Below, in pieces: positions 46,356 to 55,319 of a stretch of 64,000 nucleotides of DNA. Under the pieces are notes generated by a model. That model made no database searches and was not told where the DNA came from. It worked only from the letters and a program-made list of their open reading frames with translations. The stretch's first letter is position 1. The number at the start of each line of letters is the position of its first letter. Made by a program: the position numbers and the translations under genes. This DNA is from Microbacterium testaceum. GTDB lineage: Bacteria > Actinomycetota > Actinomycetes > Actinomycetales > Microbacteriaceae. The DNA is taken from NCBI RefSeq assembly GCF_029761935.1, contig NZ_CP121699.1, forward strand, positions 3,100,001 through 3,164,000. Direction: 5' to 3'.

Positions 46356-47945
46356 TTACGACGAGACGGTGACCAGCGTCCGCTGCCACCCGCTCGAGCC
46401 GTTCGGGGCGATCGGAGCCGCATCCTGGATCTGCAGGTTGCCCTGCTTGTCGGTCGCGCGGACCGCGATGTAGTGCGTCCCGGCCTCGGCGGTCCAGTCG
46501 AACTTCCACTGCACCCACGACTGGTCGTTGATGGGGGTGGAGAGCTGCGTCTCCTGCCATTCACCGTTGTCGATGCTGACTTCGACCTTCTGCACGCCGA
46601 CGGGCTGGGCCCACGCCATGCCGGCGACGACCACGGCGCCCGCGGCGACGGGCGAGCCGATCTTGGGCGTGTCCACGCGCGACGACATCTTGATCGGCGC
46701 TTCGGCCGAGTATCCGCGCGGGGTCCAGTACGCCTCGTCCTTGTCGAATCGCGTGACGGTCAGCTTGGTGACCCACTTCGTGGCCGAGACGTAGCCGTAG
46801 AGCCCCGGGACGACCATGCGCACGGGGAATCCGTGCTCGAAGGGCAACGGTTCGCCGTTCATCTTGACCGCGAAGATCGCGTCGAGGTTGTCGTCGGTGA
46901 GCGACGAGAGGGGAGTGGATGCCGTATACCCGTCGACGCTCTCCGAGAGCACCATGTCGGCATCTTCCTGCACGCCGGCCATGCGCAGCACGTCGCGGAT
47001 GGGGACGCCGGTCCAGATGGCGTTGCCGACCAGGCCGCCGCCGACCTCGTTGGAGACGCAGGTGAGGGTCACACCGTATTCGTCGAGGCCCATGTTGACG
47101 AGGTCGTCGAAGCTCAGCTCCACGGGGTTGTCGACCATGCCCTCGATGGAAAGGCGCCAGGTGGTGGGGTCGACGTTGGGGACGGTCAGTGCGGTGTCGA
47201 CGCGGTAGAAGTCGCCGTTGGGGGTGACGATCGGGGTGAGGCCGTCGATCTGCCAGTTCGCGCCCTCGGGAACGGTCACGGTGGAGCGTGCGGCCGGGAT
47301 CCTCAGCGCATCGCGTGCGGCGGCGACCGACGAGGTTGCGGCGTTCAAGACGCGAGCACCGACACCCACGACGACGGCGCCGACCGCGGTGAGGCCGGTG
47401 AACAGCAGGAAGTGGCGTCGATCGGTACCGGCGGCCTGGGCGTTCTGCGCGACGGCGGCCGAGACCCAGCGTCGCAGACGCACGATCGCCAGCAGCAGCA
47501 CGAGGATTCCCGCGACCGTGCCGACGACGGGGGGCAGCCACGCGAGAGCGCCGGCCCCGGCGCGCGTGATGATCGCCGCCGTGGCGAGGATTCCGCCGAT
47601 TCCGAGGAGGACGACGCCGACGAAGCGGAAGCGGTACTCGAGCACGCCCGCGACGGCGGCGGCGACGGCAGCGCCGAGGCCCACGCCCGCGAGCAGGGCG
47701 ATCTTGTCGCTCTCGCCGAACAGCGTGATCGCGAGCTCTTTCAGGGGGCGCGGGACGATGTCGACGATGAATGAGCCGACGGCGAGGATGGGGCTCGCCG
47801 ATCGAGCGACGAGCGCCGCGAGTGCCTCCGCGACGGCCAGCAGGGCGGCGGCCGAGACGATGCCGGCCAGGGCTGCCCAGATCCAGGCGTGCGGTCGGCG
47901 GGCCGTGGTGGCCTCGTCGGTACGGGCCGCGGTGTCGGTCGTCAT
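46356..47945 (-). CDS. Membrane-anchored molybdopterin oxidoreductase of the sulfite oxidase family
   Basis: 529 residues from the ATG at 47945 with GAGG upstream. About five helices fill residues 20-205; then an extracytoplasmic molybdenum-cofactor domain (about 240-410) has the ligand Cys in LTCVSNEVGG and the IWTGVPIRDVL motif. A C-terminal Mo-co dimerisation (immunoglobulin-like) domain ends the protein. It resembles YedY/SorA-like reductases or oxidases with their own membrane domain. An export motif is replaced by the helices; an RRHF pair near residue 178 may be a Tat remnant. Substrate not predictable. Confidence 0.88.
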   Translation of the reverse strand: MTTDTAARTDEATTARRPHAWIWAALAGIVSAAALLAVAEALAALVARSASPILAVGSFIVDIVPRPLKELAITLFGESDKIALLAGVGLGAAVAAAVAGVLEYRFRFVGVVLLGIGGILATAAIITRAGAGALAWLPPVVGTVAGILVLLLAIVRLRRWVSAAVAQNAQAAGTDRRHFLLFTGLTAVGAVVVGVGARVLNAATSSVAAARDALRIPAARSTVTVPEGANWQIDGLTPIVTPNGDFYRVDTALTVPNVDPTTWRLSIEGMVDNPVELSFDDLVNMGLDEYGVTLTCVSNEVGGGLVGNAIWTGVPIRDVLRMAGVQEDADMVLSESVDGYTASTPLSSLTDDNLDAIFAVKMNGEPLPFEHGFPVRMVVPGLYGYVSATKWVTKLTVTRFDKDEAYWTPRGYSAEAPIKMSSRVDTPKIGSPVAAGAVVVAGMAWAQPVGVQKVEVSIDNGEWQETQLSTPINDQSWVQWKFDWTAEAGTHYIAVRATDKQGNLQIQDAAPIAPNGSSGWQRTLVTVSS

Positions 47946-48024
47946 GGCATCCCTCATCTCCGCTCTTCGCGCGTGCGCGATGAGCCTCTCCGTCTCTTCG
48001 GAGCGGAGGGCGAAACGGATGCCG

Positions 48025-48957
48025 TCAGCGCGGGGTGCTCTGCCCGCTCGGCGTCGCGGATGACAGGGCGAAGACGGCGACCCCGGTGACGATGAGGGCC
48101 AGTGCGACCCCGAGGCCGAGACCGAGCGTCTCTCCCAGGAGAGGGACGGCGACGACGGCGGTGAGGACCGGGCTGAGGGCCCCGGCGGCGGCGGGCAGAC
48201 TGCTGCCGAGGTTCTTGACCGCGACGACGTAGCACGCGGTCGAGAGCAGGCCCGTCCCGACGCCCTGCACGAGGGCATAGCTTCCCACCGTGCCCAGGTC
48301 GGCGGTGCCGGCGAGCAACGCGGACGGGAGCACTCCCGTGACCGCGAGCAGAAGAGCGGATGCCACGGACGCGATCGAGACGATCACGATCACGCCGACG
48401 GGATCGAGGCGCGTGCGGGCGACACCGAGGGTGTACGCGGCCCAGACGAGGCCTGCCGCCAGCAGGACGGCGATGCCGCCGGGCCCGGTCGGTCCGCCGG
48501 TGAACAGGGCGCTGGCCGCCACCCCCGCCACGATCGCGGCGAGGGCGAGCACGCGCCGGCGCGACACCGTCCGGCGGACGCACAAGAACAGCAGGAGGGT
48601 GACGAACAGGGGGACGGTTCCCGGCACGAGCAACCCGGTGAGAGCCGCGGAGGTGAGGTGCGCGCCCCAGGCGAACAACAGGAAGTGCGGCAGCCCCGCC
48701 AGCAGCACGAGAGCCAGAACCGTCGGGCGCTCGGTACGGAGGGTGCGCAGCGTGCGGGGGATCCACGGGCTCAGGACCACCGCGGGCACAGCGAAGCGCA
48801 CGATCGCGGCATCCGCCATGGTGAGTCCGGCCCCCTCGAGGGCACGAGTGGAGAGGGCGAACGACGACCACAGCATGACGACGGCGGTCAGGGCGGCGAC
48901 GCCGACCAGGGTGCGACGGGGGACGGCGCGAGGCAGGGAGAGAGCGAACGTCGTCAC
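48025..48957 (-). CDS. EamA/DMT-family transporter
   Basis: 310 residues from a GTG. Ten hydrophobic helices form two EamA repeats, with ALTAVVMLWSSFALSTRALE near the start typical of the family. It is divergent from an Lrp-type regulator, which commonly controls amino-acid export. The likely role is amino-acid or metabolite efflux; the exact substrate is unknown. Confidence 0.88.
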   Translation of the reverse strand: MTTFALSLPRAVPRRTLVGVAALTAVVMLWSSFALSTRALEGAGLTMADAAIVRFAVPAVVLSPWIPRTLRTLRTERPTVLALVLLAGLPHFLLFAWGAHLTSAALTGLLVPGTVPLFVTLLLFLCVRRTVSRRRVLALAAIVAGVAASALFTGGPTGPGGIAVLLAAGLVWAAYTLGVARTRLDPVGVIVIVSIASVASALLLAVTGVLPSALLAGTADLGTVGSYALVQGVGTGLLSTACYVVAVKNLGSSLPAAAGALSPVLTAVVAVPLLGETLGLGLGVALALIVTGVAVFALSSATPSGQSTPR

Positions 48958-49037
48958 CCTGCGAGCGTAGGAAGGACGGCGCCGCAGGCGATTGCTATGA
49001 TTGCTCGATAGGACGCGCTTTTGGCAGAATCTGCTAC
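48958..49037. promoter_or_regulatory. Divergent control region of EamA transporter and Lrp regulator
   Basis: The 80-base gap holds two similar AT-rich blocks (TGCTATGATTGCTCGATA and TTTTGGCAGAATCTGCTA), likely binding sites for the Lrp-type protein. TTGGCAGAATCTGC is a short imperfect palindrome next to the Lrp start. Confidence 0.5.
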
Positions 49038-49520
49038 ATGGTGGACCTCGACCGCATCGACCGTCTCATCTTGCGCGAATTGCAGCAGGACGGACGCCTC
49101 TCGAACCAGGAACTCGCCGATCGCGTGGGCCTCTCGCCGTCGCCGTGTCTGCGGCGGGTGCGCCACCTCGAGCAGGCCGGGGTCATCGAGGGCTACCGTG
49201 CCGTCGTCTCGGCGAAAGCCGTCGATCTCACCATCACCGCGTTCGTCCGGTTGCGGCTGGCCTCGCACGAGGGAAGCACCGTGGACGCCGTCGAAGAGCG
49301 CTTGCGCGCCATCCCGCACATTGTCGAGGCGCACCTGCTCGCCGGCGACTGGGACTACCTCGTGCGGATCGTCACGCCGAGCTTCGAGGAGTACGAAGGA
49401 CTCCTGCGCGAGCACCTGCGAGCGATTCCCTCGCTGTCGTCGATCGACACGACCTTCGCGTTCGGGGTCACCAAGCCCGTCTCGCCCCTGCCCCTGGGGA
49501 CGGAGCCGGGGCACATGTGA
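49038..49520 (+). CDS. Lrp/AsnC-family transcriptional regulator
   Basis: 160 residues. The N-terminal helix-turn-helix is LQQDGRLSNQELADRVGLSPSPCLRRVRHLE (about 13-43), followed by the RAM ligand domain (about 70-150) with AHLLAGDWDYLVRIV. It probably regulates the divergent transporter gene in response to an amino acid. Confidence 0.92.
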   Translation: MVDLDRIDRLILRELQQDGRLSNQELADRVGLSPSPCLRRVRHLEQAGVIEGYRAVVSAKAVDLTITAFVRLRLASHEGSTVDAVEERLRAIPHIVEAHLLAGDWDYLVRIVTPSFEEYEGLLREHLRAIPSLSSIDTTFAFGVTKPVSPLPLGTEPGHM

Positions 49521-49549
49521 GGCCCGGGTCGACGATCGCGACCCGGGCC
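49521..49549. terminator. Terminator between convergent Lrp and small membrane gene
   Basis: GGCCCGGGTCG (49521-49531) pairs with 49539-49549 around a 7-base loop, starting directly after the Lrp stop. Confidence 0.75.
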
Positions 49550-49558
49550 CGGGATCCC

Positions 49559-49744
49559 TCAGCGCGGCGAGCGCTGCGTGAGGACTTTCGCCTGCACCTT
49601 GCGGCGGATCTTCTGCACCTTCGGGTCCTTCCAGACCCGGTAGGCGACCGTTCCGGCGGCGGCCGCGCGGCCGATCGCCGTCCGGGCGAGCACCGCTCCC
49701 GCGAGTGCGACCGCTCCGGTTCCGATCCAACGTGCGACACCCAT
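49559..49744 (-). CDS. Small cationic membrane-associated protein
   Basis: 61 residues with a strong GAGGAGG ribosome site. One Ala/Gly/Val-rich helix (about 7-34) is followed by a basic tail (VWKDPKVQKIRRKVQAKVLTQRSPR in part). No family recognised. The ribosome site and terminator support a real gene. Confidence 0.68.
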   Translation of the reverse strand: MGVARWIGTGAVALAGAVLARTAIGRAAAAGTVAYRVWKDPKVQKIRRKVQAKVLTQRSPR

Positions 49745-49836
49745 AGCGCCTCCTCGATTCCCGTGTGGAATCTCACCTCACACGATCGGAGGGCGGATGC
49801 CGCGCCGCTTGCGCCGACGCCCGCGATGTGCGTCGG

Positions 49837-50877
49837 TCAGCGCAGCGACCCGCCCGAGGGGGCGGCGAACGGCTCGAGCGCGGCGATCACGTCGTCGCTC
49901 AGCGTGGCCTTGCTCGCCTCGACCGCGTCGTCGATCTGGCTCGGGCGCGAGGCGCCGATGATCGCGGTCGTGACGACCGGGTCGCGCAGCACCCAGGCCA
50001 CGGCCAGCTGCGGGATCGAGAGTCCGGCTTCACGAGCGACCCCGTCGATACCGCGGATGCGCTCGAGGTAGTCGTCGGTGAGCGCCGATTCGTCGAGGAA
50101 GCGGCTGTCGGCCGCGCGCGAGTCGGCGGGCACCGTGCCGTCGAGGTACTTGGCGGTCAGCAGCCCCTGCGAGAGCGGCGAGAAGACCGCGCTTCCGACC
50201 GAGAGCTCGCGCAGCGTCGGGAACAGCTCCGACTCGGGCGTGCGGTCGAACAGTGAATAGCGCGGCTGGTGGATGAACAGGCGGATGCCCTCGGCGGCGA
50301 GCAGCTCGTGCGCGCGGCGGGTGAGCTCGGCCGGGTAGTTCGAGATGCCCACGTACAGCGCCTTGCCGCTGCGCACGATGTCGGCGAGCGCGGTGACCGT
50401 CTCTTCGATCGGCGTCTCGGGGTCGACCCGGTGCGAATAGAACACGTCGACGTAGTCGGTGCGCATGCGGGTGAGGCTCTGCTCGAGAGAGCGAACGAGG
50501 TACTTGCGCGACCCGCCGTCGCCGTAGGGACCCGGCCACATGTCGTAGCCGGCCTTGGTCGACAGGAACAGTTCGTCGCGGTACGCGCGCAGATCGCTGT
50601 CGAGGACCGTGCCGAACGTCGTCTCGGCGGCACCGTAGGGCGGGCCGTAGTTGTTGGCCAGGTCGATGTGCACCACGCCCCGGTCGACGGCGTGACGCAG
50701 GATCTCGCGCTGCGAATCGAGGGTCCTTCCACTGCCGAAGTTCTGCCACAGCCCGAGTGAGATGCGGGGGAGAGGGATGCCGCTCGCCCCGGCGCGCAGG
50801 AACGGCACGTCGTCGTAGCGGGTGGAGGACGGCGTGAACGCGGACGTCAGGCGGGGGTCATCGGCGGCGATGGGCAT
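49837..50877 (-). CDS. Aldo/keto reductase (YghZ/GAP-reductase subfamily)
   Basis: 346 residues. An NADPH-dependent carbonyl reductase. The catalytic Asp-Tyr pair is in VHIDLANNYGPPYGAAE near 70-86, Lys near 110 (FLSTKAGYDMW), and His in YVDVFYSHRVD near 141-151. The YGPPYGAAE signature and length match the L-glyceraldehyde 3-phosphate reductase subgroup. Monocistronic. Confidence 0.92.
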   Translation of the reverse strand: MPIAADDPRLTSAFTPSSTRYDDVPFLRAGASGIPLPRISLGLWQNFGSGRTLDSQREILRHAVDRGVVHIDLANNYGPPYGAAETTFGTVLDSDLRAYRDELFLSTKAGYDMWPGPYGDGGSRKYLVRSLEQSLTRMRTDYVDVFYSHRVDPETPIEETVTALADIVRSGKALYVGISNYPAELTRRAHELLAAEGIRLFIHQPRYSLFDRTPESELFPTLRELSVGSAVFSPLSQGLLTAKYLDGTVPADSRAADSRFLDESALTDDYLERIRGIDGVAREAGLSIPQLAVAWVLRDPVVTTAIIGASRPSQIDDAVEASKATLSDDVIAALEPFAAPSGGSLR

Positions 50878-50935
50878 GGTTCTCCTCGGCGGTGAAGGGG
50901 GACACCGTCGACTCTGCCACGGATCGCAGCGGAGC

Positions 50936-51997
50936 TCAGGCGGGAACGCGCGAGAGCTCTTCGCGCAGGATGCCGGCGCCCGCCGACAGCGCGCTCAGCT
51001 TCTCGAACGCCACCTGGCGTGGCAGAGGGGCCATTCCGCAGTTCGAGCTGGCGATGAGCTTGTCGGCATCCACGAACTGCAGAGCCCGCCGCAGGGTGTC
51101 GGCCACCTCTTCGGGAGTCTCCACCTCGTGACTGGCGACGTCGATCGCGCCGAGCATGACGTTCTTGCCGCGGATGAGCTCGATGAGGTCGATGGGCACG
51201 TGCGAATTGTGGCTCTCGAGCGACACCGTGTCGATGCTCGAGCGCTGCAGCAGGGGGAACGACTCCTCGTACTGACGCCACTCGGCGCCCAGGGTGGCCT
51301 TCCAATCGGTGTTCGCCTTGATGCCGTAGCCGTAGCAGATGTGGACGACGGTCTCAGCGCGCAGCCCCTCTGCGGCACGCTCGAGGGTCGCGACGCCCCA
51401 GTCCTTCATCTCGTCGAAGAAGACGTTGAACGCGGGCTCGTCGAACTGGATGATGTCGACCCCTGCCGCTTCGAGCTCGCGAGCCTCCTGGTTGAGGATG
51501 GTCGCGAACTCCCACGCCAGCTTCTCGCGGCTGCGGTAGTGGTGATCGGCGAGCGTGTCGATCATCGTCATCGGTCCGGGCAGGGCCCATTTGATCGGAC
51601 GATCCGTCTGCCGGCGGAGGAACGCGGCATCCTGGACGAAAACCGGCTGGCGACGGCTCACCGCACCCACCACGGTCGGAACGCTCGCGTCGTAGCGGTC
51701 ACGGATGCGGACGGTCTCGCGATTCTCGAAGTCGACACCCTCCAGGTGCTCGATGAAGGTCGTCACGAAGTGCTGGCGGGTCTGTTCGCCGTCGCTGACG
51801 ATGTCGAGGCCCCGGCGTTCCTGCTCCGTGGCGGCGCTGCGCAGGGCGTCCTGCTTGCCTTCGACGAGCGTGTCGCCCTCGAGCTCCCAGGGCGACCAGA
51901 GCACCTCGGGCTTGGCGAGCCATGCGGGCTTGGGAAGGCTTCCGACGATCGAGGTGGGGAGGAGGGTGTTCACGGGGCGGGTCTCCGGGGAGATCAT
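50936..51997 (-). CDS. mesD: Folate-independent methionine synthase, MesD type
   Basis: 353 residues from the ATG that overlaps the upstream stop (ATGA); a GTG at 51973 with GGAG 8 bases upstream would give 345. It is a core, MetE C-terminal-like methionine synthase: it opens with LLPTSIVGSLPKP and has IIQFDEPAF, a zinc-site His/Cys set in VHICYGYG and SSNCGMAPL. It lacks the MetE N-terminal folate domain. The adjoining DUF1852 (MesX) gene identifies it as MesD, which was shown in other bacteria to need MesX and oxygen. The methyl donor is not known from sequence. Confidence 0.88.
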   Translation of the reverse strand: MISPETRPVNTLLPTSIVGSLPKPAWLAKPEVLWSPWELEGDTLVEGKQDALRSAATEQERRGLDIVSDGEQTRQHFVTTFIEHLEGVDFENRETVRIRDRYDASVPTVVGAVSRRQPVFVQDAAFLRRQTDRPIKWALPGPMTMIDTLADHHYRSREKLAWEFATILNQEARELEAAGVDIIQFDEPAFNVFFDEMKDWGVATLERAAEGLRAETVVHICYGYGIKANTDWKATLGAEWRQYEESFPLLQRSSIDTVSLESHNSHVPIDLIELIRGKNVMLGAIDVASHEVETPEEVADTLRRALQFVDADKLIASSNCGMAPLPRQVAFEKLSALSAGAGILREELSRVPA

Positions 51998-52980
51998 CGG
52001 GTCGGGAGGGCGTCGGCGACGAGCCACGCGTCGAGCACGGCGCGGTGGGGCTTGACGAAGTGCTCCTCGGTGTAGCGACCCTGGGTGATGCCGAGGCGGC
52101 TGCGCTCTTCGCGGTCGTACGCGATGTTCGTGCGGGTGAAGTCATCGTGCGCGAGGGTGGGACGGTAGACCTCGCCGGCCGGCTCGTGGGCGTTGTAGAT
52201 CTCGGGACGGTAGATCTTCTGGAAGGTCTCCATCGTGGCCACCGTGCCGGCCAGCTGGAGATCGGTGTAATCGGCCAGAAGATCGCCGTGGAAGTAGAAC
52301 GCCAGCGGTGCGACACTGCCCTGCGGCATGAAGTACCGCACCTGCAAGCCCATCTTGCCGAAGTACTCGTCGGTGAGGCTGAAGCTGTCCTGCTCGTACT
52401 CGAAACCGAGCACGGGGTGCTCGACACCGGTGCGGTGGTACGCGCGGCTCGTCGAGACGCTGATGCACACGACCGGGGACTGCGTGTAGCGCTCGCGGTA
52501 CGCCTCGGAGTCGAGGAAGTGCTGGAAGAGCTTGCCGTGCAGGATGCCGAAACCCTCGGGCAGCGTGAAAGGCTTGCCCTCGCCGTTGGCCGCCGGCAGC
52601 AGCACGCTGAAGTCGTAGTCGCGCAGGTAGGACGAGAAGTTGTTGCCGACGATGCCCTGGTGGCGCTCGCCGGTGACCGTGTCGACGACGTGGATGTCGA
52701 GCACCTCGAGCAGGGGGAACTCGCGATCGTCGCCGGCGTCGTCGTCGAAACGGAGCTCGGCGGAGACGATGTCCAGCTCGACGCGATAGCGATCAGCGTC
52801 GTCGCCGGCGAGCTCGTTCATACGGCGATCGATCATCGCGAGTGCGTTCCGCAGGTTCTGCTGGCGGTGCTCGCCCCGGGCGAGGTTGGCGAAGTTCGTG
52901 GTGATCCGCGAGCTGGCCGAGGGTGCGTAGTCCTCGTCGAAGCGCGTGGTGGAGATGCGGAACGTGATGTCGTTCGCCAT
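51994..52980 (-). CDS. mesX: MesX (DUF1852), partner of MesD
   Basis: 328 residues from the ATG at 52980; an ATG at 53055 would add 25 residues but neither has a good ribosome site, and the family begins with MANDITF-like sequence. It is a soluble DUF1852 protein: DEDYAPSASSRITTNFANLARGEHR near the N-terminus and HGKLFQHFLDSEAYRERY in the middle are typical. It is required for MesD function in characterised bacteria, with an oxygen-dependent role that is not fully defined. It is coupled to mesD by a 4-base overlap and divergent to a LysR gene. Confidence 0.85.
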   Translation of the reverse strand: MANDITFRISTTRFDEDYAPSASSRITTNFANLARGEHRQQNLRNALAMIDRRMNELAGDDADRYRVELDIVSAELRFDDDAGDDREFPLLEVLDIHVVDTVTGERHQGIVGNNFSSYLRDYDFSVLLPAANGEGKPFTLPEGFGILHGKLFQHFLDSEAYRERYTQSPVVCISVSTSRAYHRTGVEHPVLGFEYEQDSFSLTDEYFGKMGLQVRYFMPQGSVAPLAFYFHGDLLADYTDLQLAGTVATMETFQKIYRPEIYNAHEPAGEVYRPTLAHDDFTRTNIAYDREERSRLGITQGRYTEEHFVKPHRAVLDAWLVADALPTR

Positions 52981-53076
52981 GTCGAGCCAATCGGGTAGGG
53001 CCGGGGTGGGCCGTGCGGTGATCGTGTCCTCATCGTGCGCCTTCGGCCGGGGCATCGGGTAATTCCGTCCCGCTAT

Positions 53077-53095
53077 GTCGAGGTATAGCCTCGAC
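53077..53095. promoter_or_regulatory. Palindromic LysR-type operator
   Basis: GTCGAGG-N5-CCTCGAC (53077-53095), a perfect inverted repeat, ends two bases before the LysR start and lies 97 bases from the mesX start. Its centre contains TATAG, so it likely overlaps the promoter and mediates autoregulation and control of mesX-mesD. Confidence 0.65.
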
Positions 53096-53097
53096 CT

Positions 53098-54039
53098 ATG
53101 GCGAAGCGGGCGAGCGGCATCACGCTGCAGCAGATGCAGTACTTCATCGAGGTCGCCGCCGAGGGTTCCATCAGCGCCGCTGCCGACCTGCTCTACGTCG
53201 CGCAGCCCACCATGTCGGCCGCGATGCGCGATCTCGAGACGCGGGTCGGTCGCGACCTGCTCACCCGCTCCGCGCGCGGGGTGACGCTCACCGTCGACGG
53301 AGTGGAGTTCCTCGGCTACGCGCGCCAGGTGGTCGAACAGGCCGAGCTGCTCGAGCAGCGTTACCTGGGGCGTCCGCCCTCGCGGCGCCTCCTCGGCGTC
53401 TCCGCCCAGCACTACTCGTTCGTCGTCGACGCGTTCGTGCGGATGGTGAAGGCGACGGATGCCGCGGAGTACGAGTTCTCCCTCCGCGAGACCCGCACCT
53501 TCGACATCATCGAAGACGTCCGGACGTTGCGCAGCGAGCTCGGCATCCTGTTCCGCAACGACTTCAATCGGAACGTCCTCGACAAGCTGCTGCGGGACTC
53601 GGGTCTCGCCTTCCATCCGCTCTTCCGCGCCGAGCCGCACATCTTCGTCTCGCGACGCAATCCGCTCGCCCAGCGCGAGCGCGCGACCCTCGACGACCTG
53701 GCGGACCTCCCGCGTCTCACTTTCGATCAGGGCGCGAACAACTCGTTCTACTTCGCCGAAGAGATCCTCTCGACCCTCTCGAGCACGCAGGAGATCCGGG
53801 TCTCGGACCGCGCGACGATCTTCAACCTCATGATCGGTCTCGACGGGTACACGATCTCGACGGGCATCATCAGCGACGACCTCGACCCCGAGATCGTCGC
53901 CGTCCCCCTCGACGTCGACGAGCGGATCGAGATCGGCTGGATCGGCCGCACCGCCATCCCCCTCACCGAGCAGGCGCAGCGCTACCTCGGCGAAGTACGC
54001 GACGTGGTGGCGGGGTTCGGGGTGGAGGTGATCGGCTGA
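53098..54039 (+). CDS. LysR-family transcriptional regulator, likely of mesX-mesD
   Basis: 313 residues. It opens with GITLQQMQYFIEVAAEGSISAAADLLYVAQPTMSAAMRDLE (about 5-45), the LysR winged helix, followed by the effector-binding domain (about 92-300). Divergence from mesX-mesD and the palindrome over its own start suggest it controls methionine synthesis, perhaps with methionine or homocysteine as effector. No ribosome site is seen. Confidence 0.9.
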   Translation: MAKRASGITLQQMQYFIEVAAEGSISAAADLLYVAQPTMSAAMRDLETRVGRDLLTRSARGVTLTVDGVEFLGYARQVVEQAELLEQRYLGRPPSRRLLGVSAQHYSFVVDAFVRMVKATDAAEYEFSLRETRTFDIIEDVRTLRSELGILFRNDFNRNVLDKLLRDSGLAFHPLFRAEPHIFVSRRNPLAQRERATLDDLADLPRLTFDQGANNSFYFAEEILSTLSSTQEIRVSDRATIFNLMIGLDGYTISTGIISDDLDPEIVAVPLDVDERIEIGWIGRTAIPLTEQAQRYLGEVRDVVAGFGVEVIG

Positions 54040-54064
54040 CGGGCACAGTGGGTCTGTCGAGCGC

Positions 54065-54626
54065 TCAGCCGCGCTGGGCGTCGAGAATCGCCGACTCGAG
54101 ATCGCCCCACCTCTGGATGGCGAGCGATTCGCCGTCGACGAAGAACGTGGGAGTGCTGCTGACACCGAGCGCCCGACCTTCGTCGAAGTCGGCGCGGACC
54201 CGGGCCCCGGTCGCCGGGTCGGCGACCGCGTCGTCGTACGCCTCCATGTCGAGACCCAGCTCGACCGCGTAGTCGCGGAACACGGGTGCGCGGGACTCGG
54301 TCGTGTGACTCCACTGCGTCTGACGCTCGAAGAGTGCGCGATACATGTCTTCGAAGCGTCCCTGCTGCGCGGCGGCTTCGGCGGCGACGGCGGCGGTGCC
54401 CGAGTTGGGGTGACTGGGCAGCGGGAAATACCGCACCACGAACCGGATCTCGCTCTCGTACTTCTCGCGGACGTCCTCGACGACGGGGTGATAGGCGGCG
54501 CAGGCCTCGCACTCGAAGTCGAGGAACTCGACGATGCTCACGGCGTCGGAGTCGCCCGGGTCGAGCGAGGGTGAGGGCGACAAGAACGGCGCCGGAGGCG
54601 ATGAGAGCCTTCGTGAGAGGGCGCAT
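54065..54626 (-). pseudogene. DsbA-family thioredoxin gene broken by a frameshift/deletion near its N-terminus
   Basis: From the ATG at 54626 one frame reads MRPLTKALIASGAVLVALTL, a typical signal-anchor start. It then loses homology. A second frame takes over at about 54565 with DPGDSDAVSIVEFLDFECEACAAYHP and continues to a normal stop at 54065: thioredoxin CEAC motif, DYAVELGLD helix, cis-Pro loop STPTFFVDG. Homologues have about 40 residues between anchor and domain; here they are missing and the frame is off by one. So a small deletion that is not a multiple of three is likely. A GTG at 54544 could still start a truncated cytoplasmic domain. A sequencing error cannot be excluded. Confidence 0.65.
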
Positions 54627-54629
54627 GGA

Positions 54630-55319
54630 TCAGGGGTGCTTTCCGTCGTGATCGTGGTCGGAATCATGCCCCTCGTCATCGAGGAGCATGCCCACCGAGG
54701 TGGCACAGGCGTCGCCGCGCCAGGCCTCGATCCCCTCGCGCACCGCGAAGGCCGCGATGACCAGTCCGGCGGCGGCATCCGCCCACCACCACCCGAAGAT
54801 GCTGTTGGTGACCAGCCCCACCAGAACCGCCGCGGAGAGGTACGTGCAGATGAGCGTCTGCTTCGAGTCGGCCACGGCCGTCGCCGAACCGAGCTCGCGA
54901 CCGGCTCGACGTTCGGCGAGCGAGAGAAACGGCATGATGGCCACACTCAGCGCGGTGATGACGATGCCGAGCGTCGAGTGTTCCACGGCACTGCGACCGA
55001 CCAGGGCCATGACCGAGGCTGCCGCGACATATGCCGCGAGGGCGAAGAAGGCCACGGCGATGACGCGGAGAGTGCCCTTCTCCCAGCGGTCCGGAACGCG
55101 TCGCGTGAACTGCCAGGCGACCGCCGCGGCCGAGAGCACCTCGATGGTGGAGTCGAGTCCGAAGCCGATGAGCGCGGCCGACGACGCAACGGATCCCGCC
55201 GCGATCGCGACGACGGCTTCGACCAGGTTGTAGGCAATCGTGATCGCGACGATCGAGCGGATCCGACGCTGCAGCACCGATCGGCGATCGGCGCTGAGGC
55301 GGGTCTCGGTGGTGTTCAT
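54630..55319 (-). CDS. Cation diffusion facilitator (CDF) efflux protein
   Basis: 229 residues, ATG overlapping the ArsR stop (ATGA). Six helices. Metal-site residues lie in GFGLDSTIEV (near 46-55) and WWADAAAGL (near 175-183), the paired Asp positions of CDF transporters. The C-terminus ends in a His/Asp-rich tail (DEGHDSDHDHDGKH) in place of the usual cytoplasmic domain, so it is a short CDF form. With the CmtR-like repressor it most likely exports zinc, cadmium or lead. Confidence 0.9.
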   Translation of the reverse strand: MNTTETRLSADRRSVLQRRIRSIVAITIAYNLVEAVVAIAAGSVASSAALIGFGLDSTIEVLSAAAVAWQFTRRVPDRWEKGTLRVIAVAFFALAAYVAAASVMALVGRSAVEHSTLGIVITALSVAIMPFLSLAERRAGRELGSATAVADSKQTLICTYLSAAVLVGLVTNSIFGWWWADAAAGLVIAAFAVREGIEAWRGDACATSVGMLLDDEGHDSDHDHDGKHP

